64,000 nt of DNA from JBBRCE01 sp038205115 (GTDB lineage Bacteria; Planctomycetota; Planctomycetia; Pirellulales; JBBRCE01), in NCBI GenBank assembly GCA_038205115.1, contig JBBRCE010000015.1:1-64000 (forward strand), written 5' to 3'. The translations under genes and the position numbers were made by a program. How positions within the stretch are numbered: the stretch's first letter is position 1; the number at the start of each line of letters is the position of its first letter. Below are positions 17,119 through 26,298 of this stretch, piece by piece. The notes below the pieces were generated by a model, which was not told where the DNA came from, searched no databases, and worked only from the letters and a program-made list of their open reading frames with translations.

Positions 17119-19310
17119 CCGCGGCGTTGCCCCAGGTGCCAGGCTAGCGCCGTTTCAGCCAATAACAGCCCCAAGACGCAATACAGCAGCCAACGGTCCG
17201 CGCCGGCCCGCGGTTTGAGTTCGCTGGCTGGCGCGGTGCCCAAGTCTTGCCAATTGGTGCGGGCGACAAACTCCTTGGGCAGATCGGCCGGGTCGAGTTT
17301 GGCGAGGTCGCTCTCGGCCGTGTTCAAATTGATGGCAAATGTCTGTTCGGGCGAATTGCTGCCCGCATCCAGCCGATAAAAGCCGCTCAGCGATGTATCG
17401 TTGAACGACCAGCGTGCGGCATCGCCAGCAGCGCTGGGCCGGATCGATTCCTTACGGCCATCGGGAAGTTGCAGTGTGAGACTCGTGCCCGGCGTGGCGG
17501 CGGGCGCTCCGGCTTCCAGCGCGGTGCCGACCGTGAGATTTCGCTGCGCCGCCTGGGAACCGACCGCTTCGGCCACCAGATCGAACAGCATCACCGGACC
17601 GTTTTTGCCGCTGAGCCAAACGTTCCAGGGGTTACGCTCGTCGATGGCTGCCGGCGTGGCAACCACGATCGATCGGCCCGCGTGAATGTGTTCTTCGACG
17701 ATGGCCGGATCGCCCGTTTCGCGAAAGGTCATCACCGTTTCGGCCTGGGATTTTTCCGGCAGCTTCATGCGCATGTACTTGTAAATTGTCTCGCGCGTCA
17801 GTCCGCCTTGCTCGTTCCCGCGAAAGGCGTCCAACAGCCGATGCCGGTAGTCGAGCGGATCGAAGGTATACGCGGACTCGCCGCTTACGCCCAGTAACTT
17901 CGCCGGAAAGATCTTCGCCCGGCCGCCACTCTCGCCCAGCAATTCTTGGTTGTAACGGTCCGGCAATACGCGATCGCCCAAAAAGAAAATCAGCCCGCCG
18001 CCTTGCTTGAGAAAAGTGTCCAGGCGGCTGGCTTCGCTGGCGGTAAACTGCGCCACGTTGCTGAGAATGACGCAATCGAAGCCGCTGAGATCGGTTTCGG
18101 CCAGCGCACTTTCTGGCAGCGACGTGGCGCGGATGCTGGGGCTGGCTCCGCCCGTATCGCGCTGATCGAGCAGACGCGTCAGCAAAAACGTGGCACCGGC
18201 CGATTCCGCACCGCGCGGCTTGCCATCGACGCAGAGCACCTGAATGTTCTCTTTGACGGCTAGCGACAGCCAGCGGTGGTTATCGACGTCCAGCGCGTCG
18301 CCCGTCAACCGAGCCTCCAGCCGATGGTTGCCCGGCGCGGCAAATCGTTGCACGAATCGAACGACCGAACTGCGCCCGGGCTCGACACTGACTTCCGATT
18401 GTTCGACGCGTTGGCCATCGACATCTAGTTCCAACGTCTGCTGGTGCGGCGCGACGCCAAAGTTATGCACCGTGGCCTGCAAATTGGCCGTTTGCCCGAC
18501 GGTGATGAATCGCTCGCTGGCCTCGAGCGTTGTCACGGCCATGTTTTCGGCCTGCGCCTGGCCCAAGTCGATCACGACCAGCGTGCTGATCTCTTTCAAA
18601 CGCTGCGCGCGGTCGTGAAAATCGGCCGCCGACTCCGCGTTGGCAAAGTCCGGCGCCCAGGTGTTGCGCCCCAGGTCGGTCAGAAAATAGACTTCTTGCT
18701 TAATGAGCTGGGGATGTTCTCGCTCCGAGGTGGCCAGGATTTTTTCGACCTCTTGCAGCGTGGCCGGCAGTTCAGCTTTGCCATGAACCAGCCGTAGATT
18801 GTCAATTTCCTCCAATAGACTTTTGCGATCGAAAGATGGCGACCGAATCACCGCCCGCGGCGGACTGCTGAGCGTCAGCAGCGTGAAGCCATCGCCCAGG
18901 CTGCTCTGCTGTACGATCTCGCGGGCAAGTTGTTTGGCGCGATCGAAGCGAGTCGTATCGCCCGGCTTATAGCCCATGGAATACGAGTCATCAATCACTA
19001 ACAACTTGTGCGCGCGGCTGCCCGGCAAGATTGCCAGATTGGCATTTTCCAGATAGAGTTCGGCCATCGCCAGCACGACCAAGACCAGCAGCAGCGTGCG
19101 AATGGTGAGCAGCAGCCATTCTTCGATGCGAATGCGGCGCGAATTGTTTTTCATCGCCGCCAGCAGATATTCCATGGCGGCCCAGGGAATTTCTTGATGC
19201 GTCCGCTTATTCCAGAGATGGATCAACAGCGGCAAGCCCGCAGCCGCCAGCCAGCCGAGCATCAGCAGGTTGCCAAACCCGAAGGCCAGCGGCAAGAAAG
19301 TGGGCGACAT
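17115..19310 (-). CDS. BatA-type membrane protein with VWA domain
   Basis: 731 residues from the ATG at 19310; a GTG at 19346 would add 12. The N terminus is the double-transmembrane domain typical of aerotolerance BatA proteins: NLLMLGWLAAAGLPLLIHLWNKR, a basic loop, then the second helix TIRTLLLVLVVLAMAELYL. A VWA domain follows with a metal site reading DDSYSMG, then an amidotransferase-like segment (GFDCVILSNVAQF, GGGLIFFLGDRVL) and a C-terminal helix (LLYCVLGLLLAETALAW). It is the first gene of the operon that continues through the VWA, DUF4175, small exported, terpene-fold and NPCBM genes. The MoxR ATPase and DUF58 genes that usually precede BatA are absent here. Confidence 0.85.
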   Translation of the reverse strand: MSPTFLPLAFGFGNLLMLGWLAAAGLPLLIHLWNKRTHQEIPWAAMEYLLAAMKNNSRRIRIEEWLLLTIRTLLLVLVVLAMAELYLENANLAILPGSRAHKLLVIDDSYSMGYKPGDTTRFDRAKQLAREIVQQSSLGDGFTLLTLSSPPRAVIRSPSFDRKSLLEEIDNLRLVHGKAELPATLQEVEKILATSEREHPQLIKQEVYFLTDLGRNTWAPDFANAESAADFHDRAQRLKEISTLVVIDLGQAQAENMAVTTLEASERFITVGQTANLQATVHNFGVAPHQQTLELDVDGQRVEQSEVSVEPGRSSVVRFVQRFAAPGNHRLEARLTGDALDVDNHRWLSLAVKENIQVLCVDGKPRGAESAGATFLLTRLLDQRDTGGASPSIRATSLPESALAETDLSGFDCVILSNVAQFTASEASRLDTFLKQGGGLIFFLGDRVLPDRYNQELLGESGGRAKIFPAKLLGVSGESAYTFDPLDYRHRLLDAFRGNEQGGLTRETIYKYMRMKLPEKSQAETVMTFRETGDPAIVEEHIHAGRSIVVATPAAIDERNPWNVWLSGKNGPVMLFDLVAEAVGSQAAQRNLTVGTALEAGAPAATPGTSLTLQLPDGRKESIRPSAAGDAARWSFNDTSLSGFYRLDAGSNSPEQTFAINLNTAESDLAKLDPADLPKEFVARTNWQDLGTAPASELKPRAGADRWLLYCVLGLLLAETALAWHLGQRRG

Positions 19311-19544
19311 ATGAACCGATGAATTTCCAAAAATGGCTTTACGCACCCGCGTGTGGTGTCTAAGCCAATAATCCAGGCCCAGCGATCAAATGTCAATCGC
19401 CGGCCGGGATTTTCGAGGGCGACAAATTGATCGAGTCGCTGGACTTGCGCGCCTGCGGCTGGTTGAGGCAGCCTGCTGCGCTCGACGATTTCCGCTCACT
19501 GCGAAATTCGATTTCTCGGCGGCGTGGGCAAGGGCTCGCTTGAA

Positions 19545-20624
19545 CTAGCGGCCGCCGCCCGCGACGTGCTTGGCCGGCAATTGTGGCTGCGAGCGTTGGG
19601 TGCGGGACAGCGGAGTTTCCGTTGCTTCGCCGTGTTCGGAAATCAGCGACAGATTTGCCGGACGCCGGGCGAGCGAACCGCTGGCGTCGAGTGCGTGATC
19701 GATGATGAAACGCGGACGCCGGCGGGTTTCGTCGAGATTGCGCCACAAGTATTCGCCCAGCACACCCATCATCAACATCTGCACGCCGGAAACAACCAGC
19801 AGTACGACCATCATCGATGACCAACCTTCGACGTGTACGCCGAAGAAGATCCGTCCCGCGACGATGCCCAGCGCGTAGAGTACGCCAAGCAAACTGAGTG
19901 CAACGCCGAGGATCGAACAGGCACGCACCGGCGCATACGAAAAGGCGACGAACGAGTCGATGAAGTATTTGAGCTTTTTGGCCAGCGTCCACATCGACGT
20001 GCCGTACTTAGCTTCGCGGGCGCGACGATGATAGTAGATCACATGCGGATCGAAGCCCAGCCAGAGAATCAACCCCATCAAATAGGCGTTACTCTCTTGA
20101 ATGTTGTTGACCAGTTCGCAGACCTGTCGGTCCAGCAAGAAGAAATCGAAGCCATGCTTGGGCATCGTCTTGACGGCGAAGCGGCGAAACAGCGAGTAGA
20201 ACGTGTTGGCCAGTAGCGTGGTCAGCGGCGAATCGTCGCGGCCTTCGCGCGCGGCCAACACAACTTTGCGACCCGATCGCCAGGCGGCCAACATGTCGTG
20301 AATCAATTCCGGCGGATCTTGCAAGTCGGCGGCGATGCAGGCCGTGACATCGCCTTGCGCCTGCCCGAGGCCAGCCAACAGTGCCGCATTCGAGCCGAAA
20401 TTGCGCGAGAGCTTAACCACCCGCAGCCGCGGTTCGCTGGCCGCTAATTGGCAGAGCACGTCATAAGAGTTGTCGCGCGAGCCATCATCAACAAAGATAA
20501 ATTCGAAACGCTCGCCGGCGTTGGCCACAGACAATTCCTGAAACTTGCCCAACAAGTCGGGCAAGCTTTCCGCGTTGTGGTAAACGGGAACGACGATCGA
20601 AACGAGCGGCTTGGTCGAGGGCAT
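19545..20624 (-). CDS. Family 2 glycosyltransferase, polyprenyl-phosphate type
   Basis: 359 residues from the ATG at 20624 (MPSTKPLVSIVVPVYHN). GT2 features: FEFIFVDDGSRDNSYD, KLSRNFGSNAALLAGL and ADLQDPPELI (the DxD-type metal site). Two C-terminal transmembrane helices (ACSILGVALSLLGVLYALG and SSMMVVLLVVSGVQMLMMGVLGEY) are the pattern of DPM1/GtrB/ArnC-like enzymes that load a sugar onto undecaprenyl or dolichyl phosphate. It is the last gene of the glycan operon and starts 32 bases after the stop of the neighbouring membrane protein, which would fit a partner flippase or sugar transferase. Confidence 0.9.
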   Translation of the reverse strand: MPSTKPLVSIVVPVYHNAESLPDLLGKFQELSVANAGERFEFIFVDDGSRDNSYDVLCQLAASEPRLRVVKLSRNFGSNAALLAGLGQAQGDVTACIAADLQDPPELIHDMLAAWRSGRKVVLAAREGRDDSPLTTLLANTFYSLFRRFAVKTMPKHGFDFFLLDRQVCELVNNIQESNAYLMGLILWLGFDPHVIYYHRRAREAKYGTSMWTLAKKLKYFIDSFVAFSYAPVRACSILGVALSLLGVLYALGIVAGRIFFGVHVEGWSSMMVVLLVVSGVQMLMMGVLGEYLWRNLDETRRRPRFIIDHALDASGSLARRPANLSLISEHGEATETPLSRTQRSQPQLPAKHVAGGGR

Positions 20625-20656
20625 GGCGCGAACTTCAGTAAGACATGTAGGCAAAT

Positions 20657-22312
20657 TTACGCGGCGTGGACGAAAATCGCTGGCTTGTCGACTCCCTGCG
20701 ACTCGCGCACGCCGAGTCCACGGACAATGCCTTCGTAAAGTCCGAAGCCAATTAAGATCAACAGGCCGCCTTGTAACAGAAACATGGCATCCGTCATATA
20801 CGGACCGACGCTCATCATGAAATTTTGGTCGGGCCAGGCGAACACATTGTTGCTCAGCGGTCCCTGATTGACGTTCAGCCAAAACTTGCTGGCAAACAGC
20901 GCGACTCCTGCGACGGCGAAGAACTGTTTCCGTGTCCAGCGCTCCGGTTGGCAGGCGATCACAGCGAACGGAACCAGGATTGGGTAAAGATAGATCATGT
21001 GGCGCGATTCGCTATCGATGGCTTGCAGCAGACCCACTGCTACCGCCAAACTTACCCCCAAGCCATGCGCCTGCAGGCTACGGCAAAACGCTTTGCCGCG
21101 AAGCAAAGCGAGCACGAGTAGCGGCCCATAGTAAATGGCATGTGCGACAAGAAAAATACCGGGCTTCGCCACCGCGGCCAGTGCAACCGATAAACCGTAA
21201 AGCGCGCCGGAAAAGCTCGCTGGCCGACTGGCCAGGCAGCCGATACCGAACTTGATAAGGCCCAGAAGCAGTGCGACGGTGGCGGCGTTGATCGCAAACC
21301 GCGCACTGGCCATGTTTCGCCAGTCCGCCAATCGCTGCCAATCAATCACGTTGAGTAAAACGACAAAAGTGAAGATGACAGCAATGGCCAAGCCGAGATA
21401 GGTCAGCGCGTGCGGTACGCCGATCGCTCCGAACACGCCGCGTGGCGCTCGCTTCACCGCCCACATCAATCCCAGCATCAGGTAAAAGCAAGCCAAGCCC
21501 GTCAGCAGGTACTTTGGCAAACGACCTGCCGGCCGACGCTCCAGCGATGAACTCCATTCGCGCGGAAACAACAGCAGCGCGGCAGCGAGATAAATCAGCA
21601 TTGGCGAGGTCAATGCGCCGCAGAGCGTCAATAAATAGAGTCCGCTGGTTCGCGATTCCAGATAACAACAAAGCATGCCCATGCTGAGCATGATGGTCAT
21701 GGAATCGGTCATCACCGGATAATATCCGGCATGTTTGCCGAGTGCATAATTCACGAACAGTCCGATGAACCCCAGCCATTTTCCGGTCCGGCCGATTTGC
21801 ATTCGATTGGCGATGCGACACCAAAAATACGCCAACAGTGTGGCGAAGGCGACGTTCATCCAACCGAACGCACGGATCACATTTGCGTCGCTGGCCCTGG
21901 CGCCGGTGAGTTTGAGAATTGCGTATGCCATGCCAGACGGCAAAATGCGTTGCGCATGATAAGCGTCAAGTTGCGGCGAAAGCACCTCGGCCGGAAAATC
22001 TTTGGCAAAGGCGCCGTACATCTGGCCGTCCCACCCGAGCCCGCCCGCGACTTCGATGCGTTCGCCAAACTGGAAGCTGCACGCCGCCAACAGCAGCGCG
22101 CCAAGGCAAATCAACCGGTCGTGCGAAAGCCGTAGCGAAATGCCGCGCGCCGCGTCGATCGGCGCCCGAATCGCAAAAATTTCCAAGGGTCGCTCGAAGG
22201 CCAACGTGTTGCTGTGCGTCGAGGTTTGTTGCGCAATTCGCTCATTCGACGCCGATCTGGCGACGAGTTCACTGCCGTGGCGAGGATCTTGGTGCGGAAG
22301 CTCCGTGTGCAT
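20657..22312 (-). CDS. Polytopic membrane protein, paralogue of the neighbouring fusion
   Basis: 551 residues with about ten hydrophobic helices and a basic N-terminal extension. I recognise no named family, but it is clearly related to the first half of the next gene. Both carry FGERI...GLGW[DE]G[QE]MY, DAY..QRILPS, AYFWC..AN, GKWLGFIGLF.NYA, GYY.VMTD and a later ESRH.IYL.P motif. This type of protein is often a C-type membrane glycosyltransferase or polysaccharide-handling protein; an acidic residue in the first periplasmic loop (WDGQMY) would fit, but that is inference. AGAGG seven bases before the ATG supports the start. It follows the fusion gene by ten bases. Confidence 0.7.
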   Translation of the reverse strand: MHTELPHQDPRHGSELVARSASNERIAQQTSTHSNTLAFERPLEIFAIRAPIDAARGISLRLSHDRLICLGALLLAACSFQFGERIEVAGGLGWDGQMYGAFAKDFPAEVLSPQLDAYHAQRILPSGMAYAILKLTGARASDANVIRAFGWMNVAFATLLAYFWCRIANRMQIGRTGKWLGFIGLFVNYALGKHAGYYPVMTDSMTIMLSMGMLCCYLESRTSGLYLLTLCGALTSPMLIYLAAALLLFPREWSSSLERRPAGRLPKYLLTGLACFYLMLGLMWAVKRAPRGVFGAIGVPHALTYLGLAIAVIFTFVVLLNVIDWQRLADWRNMASARFAINAATVALLLGLIKFGIGCLASRPASFSGALYGLSVALAAVAKPGIFLVAHAIYYGPLLVLALLRGKAFCRSLQAHGLGVSLAVAVGLLQAIDSESRHMIYLYPILVPFAVIACQPERWTRKQFFAVAGVALFASKFWLNVNQGPLSNNVFAWPDQNFMMSVGPYMTDAMFLLQGGLLILIGFGLYEGIVRGLGVRESQGVDKPAIFVHAA

Positions 22313-22322
22313 TGCAGTACCT

Positions 22323-25163
22323 CTAAGCGGCTTTTCGCTCCGGTTCGAGATTGGCGCCGACAGTCCGGTCGACGTGCGGCAATTTCGCGCGTCCAGGGCC
22401 GATGGATCGCAGCAGATGATTCAAAGGCTCTTCCACAACTTTGAACAGGACGATTGCGGTGCCAACCAGCGCCAAGAAAAACCAGACGCCGGAGAGCTTT
22501 GGGGCAAAATACTGCGAGATAAAGCCCAGGTGGATCAGATAAAACGCGTAGGAGCTCTTGCCCAGCAGTTGCAGCACACGCGTGCTCAGTAGGCGACGGA
22601 GCCAACTTTGATCTTGGATCAAACCGAGATAAAACAGGCCAATGGCAAACGGCATGAACACGTTATTCATCAGCACGCCGCCGGGACTCAATACGCCCAG
22701 TGCATAGGCCGGGCTTTTCAAGCCATCGAAAATCACCAGGCCAGCGAACATGCCAGCCAAACCAAGGTAAGTCTTGCCAGGCACCGATTTAAAAACCTGC
22801 AGTCGCTCCAGGTTCATCGCCATCCAAGCACCGACTAAGAATTCGAGTGCCCGGCCGAAGAACGTGTAACCGCACAAAAATCGCGGATTGCCAAAAAACT
22901 CGTGATAATGCACGGCCGAGCCAACGCCCAGTAGCGCCAGGCCCACGGCGTAGCAGGCCGGCAGCGTCAGAACGCGATAACGGCTGCGGAGACACAACAT
23001 CAACAGTGGCGCGCTGAGGTAAAAACATTCCTCGGCCGTCAACGACCAGGCTTGCCCAATGCCCGCGAATTTGTATTCGTCGAAGAAGCCTTTGAGCAGC
23101 GTCATCTCGACGAACCAGCGGCCGAAGCGATGTTCGTGCGCCAGGATCAAAGTCGGAATCAGCAGCAAAAAATAGAGTGGATAGATGCGCGCAAAACGGT
23201 TCCAGAAATAGGTCTTCAAATCCGCGGCGTTGAGTTGCAGCTTGCCTTGGTAGCGGTACGCGATCAAAAAGCCGCTGAGCACAAAGAACATCGTGACGCC
23301 GATGTGTCCTTCAGAGAGCGCGCCCCAGACAAACGGACCGACCTTTTCCAGCTTGGGCGGAAAGTGGTGCAAAAACACCAGATACGCGGCCATGGCGCGC
23401 ACGCCCGTCAGCGCCGGCAGCAGACGATTTCCGCCATCCGCCGGCCGAGCATTTTGACCAAACATCCGTTTGATGATCGGCAGGCCGCGAATCCACTCCA
23501 GCGTGCCGGGCCCGTCGGCCAGCGAATCGCTCGAGTCGTGGCCGACGACGGCAAACTGATCGTGCAGGGCTTCGAGCGCGGCTTGGTTGTAGGCAGCCAG
23601 CGAAGCCGCACTCCGGCGATTTCGCAAGTAGCCGTGATAAACGATCACGGCGGCAATGGCGCAAGCAGCCAACTGCCAGAGATACGTTTGATCGGCCATG
23701 AACGCGCCGACATTCATCCAGTAGTATTGATCCGGAAAGAGATTGGCGTTGTCGGTGAATGGCCCGCCCACAATTAACCAGCACTTACTCGCCAACACGC
23801 ATAGCGTCGCGAGTGCCAGCATGTTGGCTGTGGTCCACTCGATCTTCCGATCGATGGCGCGGACCACAAACGGCATCATCAGCGGCAACAAGTAAATCAA
23901 ATGGCGCGACTCAGCGTCGAGCGCGTGGCAGACGCCAATTGCGGTCACGAGGACCAGGCCGAGTCCGTGTTGCCGCTGGATTTCGCGGCAGATCGACGGC
24001 CAAAACACGGCCGCCAACATCCAAAACGGTCCGTAATAAACCAAGTGCGAAACGATGAACAACCCTGGCTTGGCGACCGCGCTGATTCCAATGGTATACG
24101 CATACACGGGCAAGCCCATATACCCAGGGCGCGTCGAGAGCCACTGCAAACCGCCTTTCACGCCGACAGCAACCAGCAAGGTCACGATCGCGCCGACGGT
24201 CCAGTTCAGTGAGACACGCGTCGGCAATCGATAGAGTTGACGATCGTTCAGCAACGATTTCAACGCCAACACCACCCACACGCCGGAAATCGCCAGGCTG
24301 AGTGTCAGCAGCGACTTGATTGGCCAGAGTCCGCCCCACAGCGGGATCTGAATTCTGTTGCAGGCGTAGCTCGACCAAAGCAGCCAATACAGGCCAGCCA
24401 AGCCGGCCAGAATGATATTTAAATGCCAGGGCGACGGCCGAATGGCGGTTGGGCCCGTAATATCGGCAGGGCGCGAATTCGTGCCGTCGGTCGCGCTGCG
24501 TTTGGGGAACAGCGAGAGGACCGTGCCAATGTACAGTTGAGTTGGCCAAAGCATCGCGCCCACGATGGTGGCGGCCCACAAGCCAACGCGTCGCCGTGTC
24601 AGATAGCAGTAGGCCATCGCCGCGCCGCTGGCGAACGCCGGCATATCGGTCATGACCACGTAATAGCCGCTGCATTTGAGCACGGCATAGTTCAGAAACA
24701 GGCCGATGAATCCGAGCCATTTTCCGCGAGTGGAAATTCGCAAATGGTTGGCCGTCGCGCACCAGAAGTAGGCCACGGCCATGATCGAAAGCAAATTCAG
24801 CGTGGCAAAACCGCGCAACGTGTTGACGATGGTCGGCTGCACGTGGAACAGCCGAAAGCTGTAATGCAAAATCGCCGATGGCAAAATTCGCTGGATGCAA
24901 TACGCGTCGATACCAACGTCAAAAACCTCGTGCCGCAGGTCTTTGACCCAATTCCAGTACATCTCGCCTTCCCAGCCGAGGCCATCGCGAATGGCGATGC
25001 GTTCGCCAAACGCAAATGACGCCCAGGCGAGCAAGCCGGCCAGTGCAATCAGCCAGACGTCGCCCGGCACGCGCGTGAGTCGTTGTTTGGCCCGTACGAG
25101 CAGCAGGTCCAGTCCCGCGGTCGCTGAAAGCGGTGCTGCCGATGGTGGCGAAGTCAGTGACAT
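22323..25163 (-). CDS. Fusion: polytopic membrane domain plus acyltransferase-3 domain
   Basis: 946 residues in two parts. Residues 1 to about 540 are a polytopic domain paralogous to the whole adjacent 551-residue protein (GLGWEGEMYW, DAYCIQRILPS, GKWLGFIGLFLNYA, GYYVVMTD, AESRHLIYLLP). From about 580 to 925 is an acyltransferase-3 (OafA/YrhL) membrane domain. Its start is marked by LLPALTGVRAMAAYLVFLHH, with the catalytic-type histidine pair, and it continues with HIGVTMFFVLSGFLIAYRY, FWNRFARIYPLYF and WSLTAEECFYL. Acyltransferase-3 proteins acetylate or acylate surface sugars. The fusion suggests one protein handles a glycan and modifies it at the membrane. Confidence 0.8.
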   Translation of the reverse strand: MSLTSPPSAAPLSATAGLDLLLVRAKQRLTRVPGDVWLIALAGLLAWASFAFGERIAIRDGLGWEGEMYWNWVKDLRHEVFDVGIDAYCIQRILPSAILHYSFRLFHVQPTIVNTLRGFATLNLLSIMAVAYFWCATANHLRISTRGKWLGFIGLFLNYAVLKCSGYYVVMTDMPAFASGAAMAYCYLTRRRVGLWAATIVGAMLWPTQLYIGTVLSLFPKRSATDGTNSRPADITGPTAIRPSPWHLNIILAGLAGLYWLLWSSYACNRIQIPLWGGLWPIKSLLTLSLAISGVWVVLALKSLLNDRQLYRLPTRVSLNWTVGAIVTLLVAVGVKGGLQWLSTRPGYMGLPVYAYTIGISAVAKPGLFIVSHLVYYGPFWMLAAVFWPSICREIQRQHGLGLVLVTAIGVCHALDAESRHLIYLLPLMMPFVVRAIDRKIEWTTANMLALATLCVLASKCWLIVGGPFTDNANLFPDQYYWMNVGAFMADQTYLWQLAACAIAAVIVYHGYLRNRRSAASLAAYNQAALEALHDQFAVVGHDSSDSLADGPGTLEWIRGLPIIKRMFGQNARPADGGNRLLPALTGVRAMAAYLVFLHHFPPKLEKVGPFVWGALSEGHIGVTMFFVLSGFLIAYRYQGKLQLNAADLKTYFWNRFARIYPLYFLLLIPTLILAHEHRFGRWFVEMTLLKGFFDEYKFAGIGQAWSLTAEECFYLSAPLLMLCLRSRYRVLTLPACYAVGLALLGVGSAVHYHEFFGNPRFLCGYTFFGRALEFLVGAWMAMNLERLQVFKSVPGKTYLGLAGMFAGLVIFDGLKSPAYALGVLSPGGVLMNNVFMPFAIGLFYLGLIQDQSWLRRLLSTRVLQLLGKSSYAFYLIHLGFISQYFAPKLSGVWFFLALVGTAIVLFKVVEEPLNHLLRSIGPGRAKLPHVDRTVGANLEPERKAA

Positions 25164-25257
25164 GGTTCAGCGCGCGAGGTTGATCGAACGTTTTGTGGTG
25201 GAGGTTGCACGATCTCGAATGTCTGATGCAAAAACGCGAGACTCGTTGTGTCGTAAT

Positions 25258-26298
25258 TCACGAAGCAATCCGTAATGCCGGCGCCGGCGTCGGTTGCCAG
25301 TAGTGCTGGCGATGGCGACGGTAATAATCGACCGTTTGACGCAAACCGTCCGTCAATGAAGTGCGTGGTCGCCAACCGACGAGCGATTTGATCTTGCTGA
25401 TATCGGAATAGAAGTCGCCCGGCTCTTGCGCCTTGCGTTCCGGCGAAAATGGCGCAAACGTCCAGCGACCGCTGCTGCTGACTTGAATCAACGTCTCGGC
25501 CAATTCGCGGAACGTGCTGGGCTCGTCGATGCCTACGTTGAGCACTTGCCCGCGCGCGGCGTCGCAGGTGGCGCACATCATCAGTGCATCGACGCAATCG
25601 TCGACGTAGAGAAAGTCGCGTTTGATTTGGCCATCGCCAAACAGCTTGATGGTTTCGTTATCGAGCGCCAGTCGCACAAACCAGTTAGCCACGCCGTATT
25701 GCGAGTGCCGCATTTGCGCCCGCGCGCCGTAGATGTTCGTGAGCCGCAACAGCACCGATTGGATGCCGTGGATGTCGTTATAAACCTGGATGATTTTTTC
25801 GGCGGTGAGATTCGAGATCTCGTAGATGCCTTTGGGATTGGTGGGCGCGTCTTCGGTCACCGGCAGTTCGACGGCCGATCCATACTGCCCGCGCGTGCCG
25901 GAGAAGATGACTTTGGCTTGCGGTGCGTGACGACGAATCGCCTCCATCACCACGACCGTGCCCTTGATGTTCCATTCCAAATCCGGAAAGGGATCCGTTA
26001 GGCTCATCACGTGGGAGACTTGTCCGGCCAAGTGAAAGACGTAATCTTGATCGCGGACCAGCCAATCCATGGCGTGGCGATCGCAGATATCGCCAAAGTT
26101 GACATTCACGCGGTCGCGGACCGGTTCGATATTGAACAGGTTGCCGCCGAACTCGGGAATCATGGCATCCACCAGCGTGACTTCAGCGCCGTGCTGGACC
26201 AGGCGAATGGCCAGATTCGAGCCGATAAATCCCAACCCGCCGGTGATCAGTACGCGTTTGCCACGAAAGGCCTGCGCGCTATGCAGCAATGCGTCCAT
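25258..26298 (-). CDS. NAD-dependent epimerase/dehydratase of the extended SDR family
   Basis: 346 residues from the ATG at 26298, which has GGAGG five bases upstream; the upstream extension to 26337 is discarded. The N terminus has the Rossmann motif GGLGFIGSN, the acidic VDAMIPE at strand 2, FHLAGQVSH, and later FGDGQIKRDFLYVDD and VLNVGIDEP, as in sugar-nucleotide epimerases and 4,6-dehydratases. The active-site helix reads IYEISNLTAEK, so the Tyr of Tyr-x3-Lys is present but the Lys position is Asn. The gene overlaps the aminotransferase by 20 bases. A role in making an amino- or deoxy-sugar nucleotide fits the pair. Confidence 0.88.
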   Translation of the reverse strand: MDALLHSAQAFRGKRVLITGGLGFIGSNLAIRLVQHGAEVTLVDAMIPEFGGNLFNIEPVRDRVNVNFGDICDRHAMDWLVRDQDYVFHLAGQVSHVMSLTDPFPDLEWNIKGTVVVMEAIRRHAPQAKVIFSGTRGQYGSAVELPVTEDAPTNPKGIYEISNLTAEKIIQVYNDIHGIQSVLLRLTNIYGARAQMRHSQYGVANWFVRLALDNETIKLFGDGQIKRDFLYVDDCVDALMMCATCDAARGQVLNVGIDEPSTFRELAETLIQVSSSGRWTFAPFSPERKAQEPGDFYSDISKIKSLVGWRPRTSLTDGLRQTVDYYRRHRQHYWQPTPAPALRIAS

